The notes: generated by a model not told the origin, from the sequence alone. A stretch of DNA of 64,000 nt from Lysinibacillus sp. FSL W8-0992 (GCF_038008685.1 NZ_JBBOZQ010000001.1:3596001-3660000); one strand, 5' to 3'; numbered from the stretch's first letter, positions 1 to 8,911 are shown. Numbers and translations: made by a program.

Positions 1-163
1 CAAGTCCAGCTAGTCCGACAAGCGCATATACCCATCTAGACAATACCGCTGTTTGTCCACCAAATAAATAGGCGACTAAATCAAATCTAAAAAATCCTAT
101 TAGTCCCCAGTTAATTGCACCAATAATTACGAGAACTAAGGCAATCCTATATAATACACCCAT
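1..163 (-). CDS. DUF378 family membrane protein (YuzA-like), 3' end outside window
   Basis: The minus strand from an ATG at 163 reads 54 codons to the window edge without a stop. The visible peptide starts MGVLYRIALVLVIIGAINWG and contains the NWGLIGFF, FDLVA and LFGG segments and a second hydrophobic stretch ending VGLAGL, the hallmark of the small two-helix DUF378 family (B. subtilis YuzA). A strong ribosome binding site (AAAGGAGGT) lies about 8 bases upstream. The function of the family is unknown. The gene is cut by the window, so its end cannot be seen. Confidence 0.88.
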   Translation of the reverse strand, partial: MGVLYRIALVLVIIGAINWGLIGFFRFDLVAYLFGGQTAVLSRWVYALVGLAGL

Positions 164-393
164 TCGTAGTACCTCCTTTCTTCTATAGTGTGGCGAAGCA
201 AATCACATGTCTGGCAAAGATAAACCTTCACCATTGTAAAATGCAACACTTTGCTATGACTAATGGCAAACTGACCATTGGCCAATGTGTCATGTAAGTT
301 ATTTACAACACTCATAATGACGGTCTTATTTTTCGCAATAACTGTTTTTTTATACAAAGGTACGCTTTGCTAGTCCATAACTGCAAAAGAGCA

Positions 394-424
394 TACAAAA
401 AGCACTAATAAATCTATTAGCGCT
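394..424 (-). terminator. Intrinsic terminator after ogt
   Basis: On the minus strand a 10-bp stem (positions 415-424 pairing with 401-410, one mismatch) with a 4-base loop is followed by a T-rich run. It lies 17 bases past the ogt stop and closes the adaA-alkA-ogt operon. Confidence 0.75.
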
Positions 425-440
425 TAATATTTAGTACTCG

Positions 441-923
441 TTATTTACCTTTATGAAATGACTTTTCATGCTGAAGTAACCATTCTTTCCGCCATAAACC
501 GCCAGCATAACCAGTTAAAGTACCATTTGAGCCAATAATACGATGACAAGGAATAACAATGCTTAATTTATTTTTGCCATTTGCATTGCCAACAGCTCTT
601 ATCGCTTTTTCATTGCCAATTGACATGGCAATCGTTTTATAAGTCCCTATTTCAGCGTATCCTATATTAGTCAATGCTTGCCATACTCGGTTTTGAAAGT
701 TGGTGCCTTCAACGCTATATGGAAAAGTAAAAGTAAAACGTTGTCCTTGAAAATATTCATCCAATTGCTTTAGGCAATCAAGTAAAATTTTCGGTGTTGA
801 ATCATTTTGGATATTTATTATTTGTTGTCGCTCGGAAAACATAATTGAACAAACAGCTTTATCACTTCCTATAATTTCTATAATACCGATAGGAGAATTG
901 TAATCCACTTTATACTTTGTCAT
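441..923 (-). CDS. ogt: Methylated-DNA--protein-cysteine methyltransferase (O6-alkylguanine repair)
   Basis: Suicide repair protein that moves the methyl group from O6-methylguanine or O4-methylthymine in DNA to its own cysteine. The signature PCHRIIG carries the acceptor Cys, followed by a TGYAGGLWRKEWLL-type C-terminus; the wing and the recognition-helix region with RAVGNANG precede it. The ATG at 923 (160 aa) is chosen because GGAGGT sits 7 bases upstream; a longer reading from 983 has no such site. The start lies inside the end of alkA (14-base overlap), implying translational coupling. It corresponds to B. subtilis AdaB/Ogt. It is last in the adaA-alkA-ogt operon and is followed by a terminator. 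Confidence 0.95.
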   Translation of the reverse strand: MTKYKVDYNSPIGIIEIIGSDKAVCSIMFSERQQIINIQNDSTPKILLDCLKQLDEYFQGQRFTFTFPYSVEGTNFQNRVWQALTNIGYAEIGTYKTIAMSIGNEKAIRAVGNANGKNKLSIVIPCHRIIGSNGTLTGYAGGLWRKEWLLQHEKSFHKGK

Positions 924-1824
924 ATAATGACCTCCATAAATAAAAGGTTGCATATGCTTGCCACCCTTGCCATTGTGCTTCAAACTCTTTTAATTCATCT
1001 ATTGTCGGTTTTCGATCTAATGCTAGTTGCATTTTCAAGGCATTATGAAGCCCTACATCTGCAATAGGAAACGAGGTTGGATCATGAAAACATTTCATTA
1101 GGACATAATCCGCAGTCCATGCTCCGACTCCTCTTATTGCCATAAGAAATTTCTTCATGCTCGTACGATTTTGTTCCTTCAACAATTTTTCTTTATTTAA
1201 TTCACCACTTGCCATCGCTTGTGCAATTGTAATTATATATTCGGCTTTTCGAACAGTAAATTGTAATGCTTTTACATCTTCTACTTCTAAAGACGCGATT
1301 TTTTCACATGTTGGAAATACTAAATAGGTTTCCCCTTTATACGTCACACTTTCACCAAAATGTTCAACAAATCGTTTTTTTAGTGTATAGGCGAATGTTA
1401 AATTTATTTGTTGTCCGATAATCGCCCATACAAGTGCTTCAAATAAATCAGGAATACCTATTATCCGTAATCCATAATATTTTTTTACAGGTTGTTGCAA
1501 AATAGCATCTTGTTGTGCCATGTTATAAAAAGGCGCCAAGTTTCGATCTAAGTCGAACCATTCCCTTATATAAGCTATCACTTGTTCAACAGCAGCTTTA
1601 GAAGGCGTTTTGAGTGGAAAGTGAACCTGAATCTTTTGTGCGCTATAGCCAATTTTACATAGGATGAATTCATTATTAATTTTTAGTAATTTGTATAAAA
1701 TTTTATCTTTTATCGTATGCAGTACTTCTTGATCGGATCTAGCTAAAAATAATAAGCATTCATCATAGTTAAATAGCATTGGCGTACTTAGCTCGATGTG
1801 GCATTTTTCATCTGACTGTTTCAT
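910..1824 (-). CDS. alkA: DNA-3-methyladenine glycosylase II (AlkA, HhH-GPD family)
   Basis: Base-excision glycosylase that removes 3-methyladenine and other alkylated bases. The 304-aa product has an N-terminal AlkA-type domain (about residues 1-110), then the HhH-GPD fold: ALVWAIIGQQINLTFA, the helix-hairpin-helix stretch AIRGVGAWTADYVLM, and the catalytic Asp region FPIADVGLHNALK. The ATG at 1824 is preferred over one at 1830 because AAGGAG lies 8 bases before the former and only 2 before the latter. The gene overlaps the adaA stop region and the ogt start, so the three genes form one tightly packed unit. Confidence 0.93.
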   Translation of the reverse strand: MKQSDEKCHIELSTPMLFNYDECLLFLARSDQEVLHTIKDKILYKLLKINNEFILCKIGYSAQKIQVHFPLKTPSKAAVEQVIAYIREWFDLDRNLAPFYNMAQQDAILQQPVKKYYGLRIIGIPDLFEALVWAIIGQQINLTFAYTLKKRFVEHFGESVTYKGETYLVFPTCEKIASLEVEDVKALQFTVRKAEYIITIAQAMASGELNKEKLLKEQNRTSMKKFLMAIRGVGAWTADYVLMKCFHDPTSFPIADVGLHNALKMQLALDRKPTIDELKEFEAQWQGWQAYATFYLWRSLYDKV

Positions 1825-1826
1825 AT

Positions 1827-2396
1827 TCATAGCTCCTTATATTGAAGGCTTCGATATTCAGTAGGAGAGCAATCTTTTTGGCGACGAAAAACTTTGTAAA
1901 AATTAGAAGAACTGCGAAATCCAGTTTCAAAGCAAATTTCTAAAATGGTTAAATTTGTACTCTTTAGTAAATGTGCTGCTTTATCAATTCTTATTTTTTC
2001 TAAATAAGTTCGTGGGGTTTCAGCCGTTGCTTGTTTAAATAATCGTTCAAGATGGAATGGGCTTATCCCAACATGATTGGCAATATGTTGCAACGTAAGC
2101 GATTGCTTGTATTCTTTCATTAAAAATGATGTAACCGCTTTGATAAGTTGCGCATGTGGAGAGTGCTCAACTTCAGGTTGACACCGTTTGCAAGCACGAA
2201 AGCCTGCTTGCTCAACCTTTGTTATATCATCGTAAAATGCTACATTTATTTTTTTCGGTTTTCTTGACCTGCACGAGGGACGACAATAAATTTTTGTCGT
2301 TTTCACTGCCGTAAAAAATAATCCATCATAAGTTCGATCACAAGCCATTATTTTCTCCCACATTTCATCAAATGAAAGATTTACGGTACTGTCCAT
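1827..2396 (-). CDS. adaA: AdaA: methylphosphotriester-DNA methyltransferase and AraC-type activator
   Basis: Sensor-activator of the adaptive response to alkylation. Residues 1-80 are the Ada zinc-binding domain with four cysteines (IYCRPSC and ACKRC); the first Cys of IYCRPSC is the methyl acceptor in the family. Residues 85-185 carry two AraC-type helix-turn-helix motifs (LQHIANHVGISPFHLERLF; ILEICFETGFRSSSNFYKVF). The family's methylated form binds DNA and switches on its own operon. Length (189 aa) fits AdaA, which lacks the O6-methylguanine domain; that activity is supplied by ogt downstream. AAGGAGG sits 7 bases before the ATG. The gap to the upstream gene is only 20 bases. Confidence 0.95.
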   Translation of the reverse strand: MDSTVNLSFDEMWEKIMACDRTYDGLFFTAVKTTKIYCRPSCRSRKPKKINVAFYDDITKVEQAGFRACKRCQPEVEHSPHAQLIKAVTSFLMKEYKQSLTLQHIANHVGISPFHLERLFKQATAETPRTYLEKIRIDKAAHLLKSTNLTILEICFETGFRSSSNFYKVFRRQKDCSPTEYRSLQYKEL

Positions 2397-2416
2397 TAAA
2401 TGCCTCCTTGCTTCAG

Positions 2417-3187
2417 CTATTTTTCATATAAAAATGACGTATCTCTCGTCTCGACTAACTGTGTCGCATTTTTTGTCAAATAAGCAATGATTGTATCTGA
2501 TAATGCATTGCCAAAGCTAAAACGTTTAACGCCTAATTCTTGTAGCGTCTGACAATTCGTTAAACCTGGTAACGACATTAAATTAATGGGAGCATCTATA
2601 GCTGAAGTAATTTCTTTTATTTCTTCATGATCTATCAGCCCTGGTATAAAAATTCCACTAGCACCACTGTCCACATATGCCTTTGCTCTTGTCATTGTAT
2701 CCAAAAATGGCTGCTCTGTTTGAAAATATGTATCTGTCCTTGCATTAATAAAAAAGTCTTTATAGCCATGCTGATCTAACATTGTTCTCATTTTTTCTAA
2801 CAGGGAGCAATGTTCATTCATATTTCTTAGCCCTTTTTGTTGTTTTAGTGAATCCTCAATATTGATACCTGCTACACCAATATCTGCTGTTCTTAATACA
2901 TTATCCAAAATTGTTTTCGTATCGCTTCCATACCCTGCCTCAATATCTGCTGAAACTGGGATATTTACATTATCCGTAATCGCTTTAATTATAGCTAAAT
3001 GTCTATTAAAATCTATACATTCTCCATCTGCATAACCGAGCGAATTCGCAATTCCCCAGCTTGTAGTACCAATTGCTTTAAATCCTGCTTTTTCTAGTGT
3101 TAATGCAGATAGTAAATCCCAGGCATTCCCTAATAATAATAAATCTTGTGCGGCATGTAATGCATTGAATGTTTTTATTGTCGTCAT
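2417..3187 (-). CDS. Isocitrate lyase/PEP mutase superfamily protein
   Basis: A 256-aa alpha/beta barrel of the PEP mutase/isocitrate lyase superfamily. Visible family features are LLLGNAWDLLSALTLEKAG near the N-terminus, the metal-binding SADIEAGYG segment, GINIEDSL, and FFINARTDTY. The isocitrate lyase catalytic motif KKCGH is absent and no EDK motif of true PEP mutase is seen, so the substrate (a 2-methylisocitrate-, oxaloacetate- or phosphonate-type acid) cannot be named. A GGGGGA ribosome binding site precedes the ATG. It lies 20 bases upstream of adaA and might be co-transcribed with the repair genes; a functional link is not evident. Confidence 0.85.
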   Translation of the reverse strand: MTTIKTFNALHAAQDLLLLGNAWDLLSALTLEKAGFKAIGTTSWGIANSLGYADGECIDFNRHLAIIKAITDNVNIPVSADIEAGYGSDTKTILDNVLRTADIGVAGINIEDSLKQQKGLRNMNEHCSLLEKMRTMLDQHGYKDFFINARTDTYFQTEQPFLDTMTRAKAYVDSGASGIFIPGLIDHEEIKEITSAIDAPINLMSLPGLTNCQTLQELGVKRFSFGNALSDTIIAYLTKNATQLVETRDTSFLYEK

Positions 3188-3321
3188 ATTTAATCCCCCT
3201 ATACGTGATAGATATCATCTTAACAGGGGTTCAACAGTCATTTCGTCCTCATTCTTGCTGTTATGGTCTATTGCAGGCACTTTAATGACAATGAAAAAGC
3301 CACCTCTTTGCACCAATTATT

Positions 3322-3352
3322 AAAAATCCCTTCTAGCATAATGCTAAAAGGG
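3322..3352 (-). terminator. Intrinsic terminator after dinG
   Basis: A 12-bp stem with one mismatch (3341-3352 pairing with 3328-3339) and a one-base spacer is followed on the minus strand by ATTTTTA. It lies 8 bases past the dinG stop. Confidence 0.8.
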
Positions 3353-3359
3353 ACTTTTA

Positions 3360-6131
3360 TTATTTTTGCCAATTACTTAATTCTTTTAAAAGCTCTGGTA
3401 ATTGTAGTTTTCTCACATCTATTGGTGGTAATGCATCAATAAATTCTTTTCCATACGATTTTGAGCTAATACGACGATCTAACACAATAAATGCGCCCTT
3501 ATCTTGCGAAGAACGGATTAATCGGCCAAAACCTTGCTTAAAACGCATAATTGCTTCAGGTAAAGACAGCTCCGTAAAGGAGTTGCGCCCTTGCATTGTA
3601 AGGTGTTTGGCACGTGCCTTGAACACTGGCTCCTCTGGAGAAGAGAATGGCAGGCGTACAACGATTACGGAAGATAGTGCGTCACCTGGGACATCTACTC
3701 CTTCCCAAAAGCTATTTGTTCCAAATAACACTGCCTGGCTAAATTTCTGAAACGATTTGAGAATACGCATCCGACTACCACCTGTAACACCTTGTGCAAA
3801 GAGCATATAGTCATCGAGTAGTTCACTATCTTGTATTAGTTCAACTGTTTTTCGCAGCATATCTTGTGCAGTAAATAAGACAAAGCAGCGGCCTTCTGTC
3901 ATGCGAACTGTACGTGTAATGGCGTGCGCAACTGCCTCAATATATTCCGCCTGTGTAACTTTTTGAATGTCCGGCATATCTGTGACGATAAACGCCTTTG
4001 CACCTGCATAATACGAAGGAGGTGCCTGTAACTGTACGACATGCACACTGTCTGAAATACCTAGCTGCCGTGTAATAAAACGTTCATTGCCTGGTACAGT
4101 TAATGTTCCTGAAGTCCAGACGATACTTGCTTGGTTACGGAGTGGTGCAAGTACCTTTTCAATTATTGGTGTGACATTTACTGGCTTTTTATAAACATGT
4201 AGACTCCCTGGTACACTGCGCAAATCAAACTCAAACCACACTGAATTATCATCTTGTGGTAAAAGGAAAATTTCCTCCCATTCAGCAATTCTTAGCTTCA
4301 TTTCACGAATCCAATAATGCCACTCGGATAATATAAATACTTCATTTTTGTCTAATTGCTCAATATTATTTTCAAAAGCTTTGCCAGCATCTACTGCAAG
4401 GTCTAGCCATTGCTGTAATAGTTTGCTTACTTGTAAAAGTGGCTCTTTTGCAAGTAATACATCCTCTAAAAACAGTGTACACTTGCTACTTGTTTGTTTG
4501 CCTTTAATTTGCTGTTGTACTTTTTGTACTACACGCTGGATTGTTTCGTCAAACACACGCTGTAGACGTATAAATTGTTTATCTAGTTGCTGTAAGCTTT
4601 GCATCGGAATGCGCTGCTTCTTCTTTGCAGCCTGACTAAATTGCTGAAAGAGAGCTGTTTCTTCCATTGTACCAATTTGGCCAAAAACATATTTCCATTG
4701 TGTATATGAAAAGACCGTTTCATCCTGTTGCATAGCTGCTTGAATAACTTGATGGGCTTCGTCAATAATCCAACCATCGATTTGTGTAAAAATTGGCGTT
4801 TGACGAACTAAATCACTAATTACCATCGAGTGATTCGTCACGATGCAATCCGCTGTTGCACTATTTTTTAATGCTTGCTCGTAGAAATCAAAGCCTTTTG
4901 TCGATTTTTCGTCAGGTATTTTGCGGATTTTTTCTAAAAATAGCTGTCCTCCACCAGAAACATTAAGTTCACTTAACACACCAGTTTGGGTTTTTGTCAG
5001 CCATACTAGCAATTGTAAAATTGTAAAGGTATCGTCATATGATTCATCTGCATATGCTATACATTGCTCAAAGCGTGCGAGGTCAATATAATGTTGCATG
5101 CCTTTAAGTACAGCAACATTTACTTTTGTGCCAAGAATTTTTTCGATTTTTGGTAGTTCCTCTTCTACAAGCTGCTCCTGTAAATGTGCTGTATACGTAC
5201 TAATCGCTATCTTTTTATTGTGCGCTCGTGCATATAAAATACAAGGTAAAAGATAACCAACCGTTTTACCGATGCCTGTAGAAGCCTCGATAATACATTC
5301 TTCTTTCCTGTTTAATGCTTGCCAAATCGTATCCATCATTGCAAATTGAGCAGGTCGTTGCTCGAAGTTAGGCATAGCCTTTGTCATCATCGCTTCTTTG
5401 TCTTTTGCCGTTTGAGGATAAGGTGCTAGTTCCGGTTTAAAAACCTGTTTTTGACGACCATCACAAATCGCAAAATTGCGATAGTAGGTAATATGTTCAT
5501 CAGTCGAACTTTGATGGCGTTTTATTTGTAGTGCCTCAAAGAAAAGCTGGGATAAATTAGATTTTAAACGGAACGAGCGTTTATGCATTTGTTCAAGCGT
5601 TAGCTGCGGAAGGTTTAGAAGCTCATTCCAACTACGTTTAAAAAGCTCAGCTGTTGCAAGTGCGTCATCGTCCGCTCTATGTGCATTTTCAAGTTCAATA
5701 TTTAAATCCGCTGCTAAATCACCTAGCTTAAAACTAAGTGACATAGGGAATAAAATTTTTGCTAGCTCTACCGTATCCATTTTCTTACCATGCCATTTCG
5801 GTAAACCAGCTCGTTTGAATTCTGCTTGTAAAAAGGATAAGTCAAAATCGGTATTATGCGCGACAAAAACACAATCGGCAATCAATTCATATATGTAGTC
5901 CGCATGTGCCTCGAACGGCAAGGCATCTTTGACATCCTCGTCCGTAATATGCGTTAAATCTTGAATAAAGGACGGAATAGATTTACCTGGATGAATAAAT
6001 TTTGTATAAGTTCGTTCTATTTCCCAATCCTTCATAATTACAATGGCAATTTGAATCATACGGTCACCATTTGCTGGAGAATGACCTGTCGTCTCCAAAT
6101 CAACAATTGCATACTTTTGACTTTCCATCAT
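3360..6131 (-). CDS. dinG: DinG-type 3'-5' exonuclease/helicase-fold protein
   Basis: A DNA repair nuclease with an XPD/DinG-like helicase fold. Residues 1-170 are a DnaQ/DEDD exonuclease domain: DLETTG, HNTDFDLSFL and the late HRADDDALAT Asp-containing motif. The helicase part has Walker A ASTGIGKT, the DEAH box (WIIDEAH) and late motifs FWEGVDVPG and QGFGRLIRSS. No four-cysteine iron-sulphur cluster is visible, as is usual for Gram-positive DinG; the S. aureus protein is reported to act as an exonuclease rather than a helicase. The start is placed at the ATG at 6131 (923 aa); the next codon is also ATG and the ribosome site is weak, so it is uncertain by a few codons. Confidence 0.92.
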   Translation of the reverse strand: MMESQKYAIVDLETTGHSPANGDRMIQIAIVIMKDWEIERTYTKFIHPGKSIPSFIQDLTHITDEDVKDALPFEAHADYIYELIADCVFVAHNTDFDLSFLQAEFKRAGLPKWHGKKMDTVELAKILFPMSLSFKLGDLAADLNIELENAHRADDDALATAELFKRSWNELLNLPQLTLEQMHKRSFRLKSNLSQLFFEALQIKRHQSSTDEHITYYRNFAICDGRQKQVFKPELAPYPQTAKDKEAMMTKAMPNFEQRPAQFAMMDTIWQALNRKEECIIEASTGIGKTVGYLLPCILYARAHNKKIAISTYTAHLQEQLVEEELPKIEKILGTKVNVAVLKGMQHYIDLARFEQCIAYADESYDDTFTILQLLVWLTKTQTGVLSELNVSGGGQLFLEKIRKIPDEKSTKGFDFYEQALKNSATADCIVTNHSMVISDLVRQTPIFTQIDGWIIDEAHQVIQAAMQQDETVFSYTQWKYVFGQIGTMEETALFQQFSQAAKKKQRIPMQSLQQLDKQFIRLQRVFDETIQRVVQKVQQQIKGKQTSSKCTLFLEDVLLAKEPLLQVSKLLQQWLDLAVDAGKAFENNIEQLDKNEVFILSEWHYWIREMKLRIAEWEEIFLLPQDDNSVWFEFDLRSVPGSLHVYKKPVNVTPIIEKVLAPLRNQASIVWTSGTLTVPGNERFITRQLGISDSVHVVQLQAPPSYYAGAKAFIVTDMPDIQKVTQAEYIEAVAHAITRTVRMTEGRCFVLFTAQDMLRKTVELIQDSELLDDYMLFAQGVTGGSRMRILKSFQKFSQAVLFGTNSFWEGVDVPGDALSSVIVVRLPFSSPEEPVFKARAKHLTMQGRNSFTELSLPEAIMRFKQGFGRLIRSSQDKGAFIVLDRRISSKSYGKEFIDALPPIDVRKLQLPELLKELSNWQK

Positions 6132-6379
6132 ACATCTCAACTCACAGTTCACATTAGATAGATGAATTTTATCATAAATTCATCGCGCTGGTCATCCTTC
6201 CACCATCTTGGATGAAAGAAAACGCTTTTTCGCTAATGTTTTTCCATAAAACTCCTTAAAATTGTTTGAAAATTGTTTGAGTGACTGGCACTTTTACATA
6301 ATTCCAAAATTGTTTCAGAATTGTGTGAGTGCCTGACACTTTTACATAGACAACTAGCAAAACATAGGCTTCTAAAAGC

Positions 6380-6495
6380 GTAAAAATCCACTTCACTTTC
6401 CGCGGGCACAATGTAAGCCGCAACCGTCGCTATCGCGCCGCCTTTTGCGTCTTACATTGCGTGCTATTCCCGCAGGAGTCTTCGTGGATTTTTAC
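6380..6495. repeat. REP-like inverted repeat, copy 1
   Basis: About 116 bp bounded by GTAAAAATCCAC and its reverse complement. Inside are TTCCGCGGG...CCCGCAGGA arms and an inner stem CACAATGTAAG / CTTACATTGCG with GCGCCGCC in the loop. The same inner core occurs in copy 2 and at 63.2 kb. Confidence 0.88.
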
Positions 6496-6612
6496 TTAGT
6501 TATAATAAATTTTCCTACTTGCAGTGCTGCTTAATTTCAAAATTGTTTCAGAATTGTATGAGTGACTGGCACTTTTACATAGACAACTAGCAAAACGTAG
6601 GCTTCTAAAAGC

Positions 6613-6728
6613 GTAAAAATCCACTTCGCTTTCCGGCGGGCACAATGTAAGCCGCAACCGTCGCTATCGCGCCGCCTGTTGCGTCTTACATTGTGTGTTA
6701 TTCCGCAGGAGTCTTCGTGGATTTTTAC
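6613..6728. repeat. REP-like inverted repeat, copy 2
   Basis: The second copy within the 233-bp tandem unit, with the same outer arms GTAAAAATCCAC / GTGGATTTTTAC and inner stem CACAATGTAAG / CTTACATTGTG. It differs from copy 1 at a few positions, including GGCGGG for GCGGG. Confidence 0.88.
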
Positions 6729-6804
6729 TTAGTTATAATAAATTTTCTTACTTGCAGTGCTGCTTGATTTCAGAATTGTTCCAGAATTGTGTGAGTGACT
6801 GGCA

Positions 6805-7188
6805 CTACAATATAGTGGCTTCAGGCTCGTAGGCAATCATTTCTTTTATTGTATTACCTTCTCCCATAATCGCTACAGTTGGTTTATGTTCTTTTGCCTC
6901 TGCATTATCCACATAAACATAAGAGATAATAATGACGATGTCTCCGCGTTGTACAAGGCGCGCTGCTGCACCATTTACACAAATAACACCTGAGCCACGC
7001 TCACCTGCAATAATATAAGTTTCAAAGCGAGCACCATTATTATTATTTACGATATGCACTTTTTCGTTTGGTAGCATACCAACTGCATCTAAAATATCCT
7101 CATCGATTGTGATGGATCCTACATAATTTAAATCCGCTTCCGTTACAGTAGCACGGTGGATTTTGCTATTCATCATCATTCGTAACAT
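6805..7188 (-). CDS. panD: Aspartate 1-decarboxylase, pyruvoyl type
   Basis: Makes beta-alanine from L-aspartate for pantothenate. The 127-aa length is standard. The self-cleavage site is Gly24-Ser25 in NYVGSITID, where Ser becomes the pyruvoyl cofactor; Lys9 and His11 in NSKIHRA and the GAAARL segment are family residues. It is last in panB-panC-panD and starts one base after the panC stop. The stop codon TAG overlaps a copy of a short palindromic intergenic repeat, and no ordinary terminator follows; the REP-like hairpins beyond may serve that role (inference). Confidence 0.96.
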   Translation of the reverse strand: MLRMMMNSKIHRATVTEADLNYVGSITIDEDILDAVGMLPNEKVHIVNNNNGARFETYIIAGERGSGVICVNGAAARLVQRGDIVIIISYVYVDNAEAKEHKPTVAIMGEGNTIKEMIAYEPEATIL

Positions 7189-7189
7189 G

Positions 7190-8044
7190 TTATTTTCCTT
7201 CTTTCACATTAAAGATACAATTATCGATTAATCGCGTTTGACCGATATAGACAGCAGCTGCTAAAAGGACTTGTTCCGTTTGAGCTGTTACTGGTAGTAG
7301 GTCTGGGTAAGCCAATAATTCAATATAATCAATTTTTCCATGTGTGCGTGCAGTGATGTGCGCCTTTGCTTTTGCCAGTGCCCCAGTTGCATCACCATTT
7401 GCTAGAAAGCTATCTCTAGCAAGCTGTAAAGCCTCATATATAGCCGGTGCTTCACTACGATCTTTAGCATTCAAATAGACATTGCGCGAAGATTTTGCTA
7501 AGCCATCCTCCTCACGTACGATAGGCACGACACGCATTTCTAACGGGAAATGATAATCACGTATCATCGTAGCGATAATAGCCGCTTGCTGTGCATCCTT
7601 TTGACCGAAATACGCACGGGTTGGCTGAGTTAAGTGAAATAAAATTGATACGACCTGTAATACGCCATCAAAATGCCCTGGTCGGCTTGCGCCACATAAA
7701 ATTGTTGCCTGCTCGCCTGCATAGATGCGAATACCACCATTATGCGGATATATTTCTTCAACACTTGGTGCAAAAACAATATCTACACCTACAGATCGTG
7801 CTAAAGCCGTGTCTCGTTCTAAATCACGAGGATAACTTTCAAAGTCCTCGTTTGGACCAAATTGCGTCGGATTAACGAAAATACTCATAACAACAAGGTC
7901 ATTTTCTACACGTGCTTTTGACGCTAATGTTAAATGGCCTTCATGCAAATAACCCATCGTTGGCACTAAACCAATTGTTTTTTGCGCTTTCTTAGCTGTT
8001 TGAATTTCTGCAGTTAGTGCTTCGATTGTCATGATGACTTTCAT
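7190..8044 (-). CDS. panC: Pantothenate synthetase (pantoate--beta-alanine ligase)
   Basis: ATP-dependent condensation of pantoate with beta-alanine, the last step of pantothenate synthesis. A cytidylyltransferase-like fold is shown by [13 protein letters not shown] with the HxGH motif, followed by [21 protein letters not shown] and the SSRN segment. Length (284 aa) is normal. The ATG follows directly on the panB TAA with no spacer; GGAGG lies about 10 bases upstream inside the panB end, so the two are translationally coupled. Confidence 0.97.
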   Translation of the reverse strand: MKVIMTIEALTAEIQTAKKAQKTIGLVPTMGYLHEGHLTLASKARVENDLVVMSIFVNPTQFGPNEDFESYPRDLERDTALARSVGVDIVFAPSVEEIYPHNGGIRIYAGEQATILCGASRPGHFDGVLQVVSILFHLTQPTRAYFGQKDAQQAAIIATMIRDYHFPLEMRVVPIVREEDGLAKSSRNVYLNAKDRSEAPAIYEALQLARDSFLANGDATGALAKAKAHITARTHGKIDYIELLAYPDLLPVTAQTEQVLLAAAVYIGQTRLIDNCIFNVKEGK

Positions 8045-8881
8045 TTATTTAACGCCTCCGTATAACTGATCCAATGCTTCATCCTTCATCGTGAAGGAGT
8101 GGTTTAATGTAGGGAATGTCCCAGTCTTCACTGCATTTACAAAATTAGCAATACCACTACTTGCTTCACTTCCCATATCGGCATAGCGTTCCACAAATTT
8201 TGGTACATGATGTGATCCATAGCTAAGCATGTCATGGAAAACTAACACTTGTCCATCTGCTTCAAGTCCAGCGCCAATGCCAATCGTAGGAATAATTAGT
8301 GCAGCGGAAACTAGCTCTGTTAGCTGGTGTGGAATACATTCTAATACAATTGCACAAGCGCCAGCAGCTTCACACTTTTTGGCATCCTCAATAAGTTGTT
8401 TTGCCTGTTCGGCTGTCTTCCCTTGTACCTTATAGCCCCCAAGCACTCCTGCTAATTGCGGTTGCAAGCCTAAGTGCGCAACGACTGGGATCCCTGCTGA
8501 TGTTAATTTACTTATAACCGGCAGTACATCCCCTGCACCCTCTAGCTTAAGAGCATCTGCACCAGTCTCCTGCATCATAGATACCGCAGTTTTTAAAGTG
8601 TCGTTAATATCACCTTGATAAGACCCAAATGGCATATCCACGATAACAAACGTATTTTTTGCCCCACGACGGACAGCTTTTGCATGGTGAACCATATCCG
8701 CTACGGTAACTGGCATCGTTGAAGGATAACCAAGCACTACCATTCCAAGCGAATCCCCTACGAGAATCATTTCAACGCCTGCTTCTTCTGCAAATGTTGC
8801 GGAAGGGTAATCGTACGCCGTTAACATAACGATTTTCTCTCCTGCTGCTTTCATTTTTAAAAAATCTGATGTCGTCTTCAT
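8045..8881 (-). CDS. panB: 3-methyl-2-oxobutanoate hydroxymethyltransferase
   Basis: First committed step of pantothenate synthesis: transfers a one-carbon unit from methylenetetrahydrofolate to 2-oxoisovalerate, giving ketopantoate. Family motifs are [42 protein letters not shown] and [17 protein letters not shown]. The 278-aa length is standard. AAGGAGG lies before the ATG. It heads the panBCD operon and is preceded by a structured leader of about 355 nt ending in a terminator-like hairpin, which suggests control by transcription attenuation or a riboswitch. Confidence 0.97.
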   Translation of the reverse strand: MKTTSDFLKMKAAGEKIVMLTAYDYPSATFAEEAGVEMILVGDSLGMVVLGYPSTMPVTVADMVHHAKAVRRGAKNTFVIVDMPFGSYQGDINDTLKTAVSMMQETGADALKLEGAGDVLPVISKLTSAGIPVVAHLGLQPQLAGVLGGYKVQGKTAEQAKQLIEDAKKCEAAGACAIVLECIPHQLTELVSAALIIPTIGIGAGLEADGQVLVFHDMLSYGSHHVPKFVERYADMGSEASSGIANFVNAVKTGTFPTLNHSFTMKDEALDQLYGGVK

Positions 8882-8911
8882 TGTGTAGTCCTCCTTTTTT
8901 TAAGGAAAAAA

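Larger units (their letters stand above)
6316..6781. repeat. 233-bp tandem duplication, two units
   Basis: Unit 1 spans 6316-6548 and unit 2 spans 6549-6781; the start of a third copy (6782-6806) runs into the panD stop codon. The units differ by a few substitutions and two compensating single-base indels. Each contains one copy of the short AGTGNCTGNCACT motif and one REP-like inverted repeat (6380-6495 and 6613-6728). Confidence 0.92.
6132..6804. other. Gene-free region filled with REP-like repeats
   Basis: No gene is supported between dinG and panD. From about 6271 to 6806 the region consists of short palindromic motifs and two copies of a 233-bp unit (described separately). The stretch from 6132 to 6270 would hold the dinG promoter, but no convincing -35/-10 pair was identified. 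Confidence 0.8.

Noticed and set aside
136..357. Minus-strand open frame of 73 codons overlapping the DUF378 gene start
   Set aside because: It begins with TTG, has no ribosome site, and covers the ribosome site and first codons of the better-supported DUF378 gene in another frame.
4348..4635. Cysteine-rich plus-strand open frame inside dinG
   Set aside because: It lies wholly within dinG on the opposite strand and has no ribosome site; composition follows from the reverse of Gln/Lys/Ala codons.
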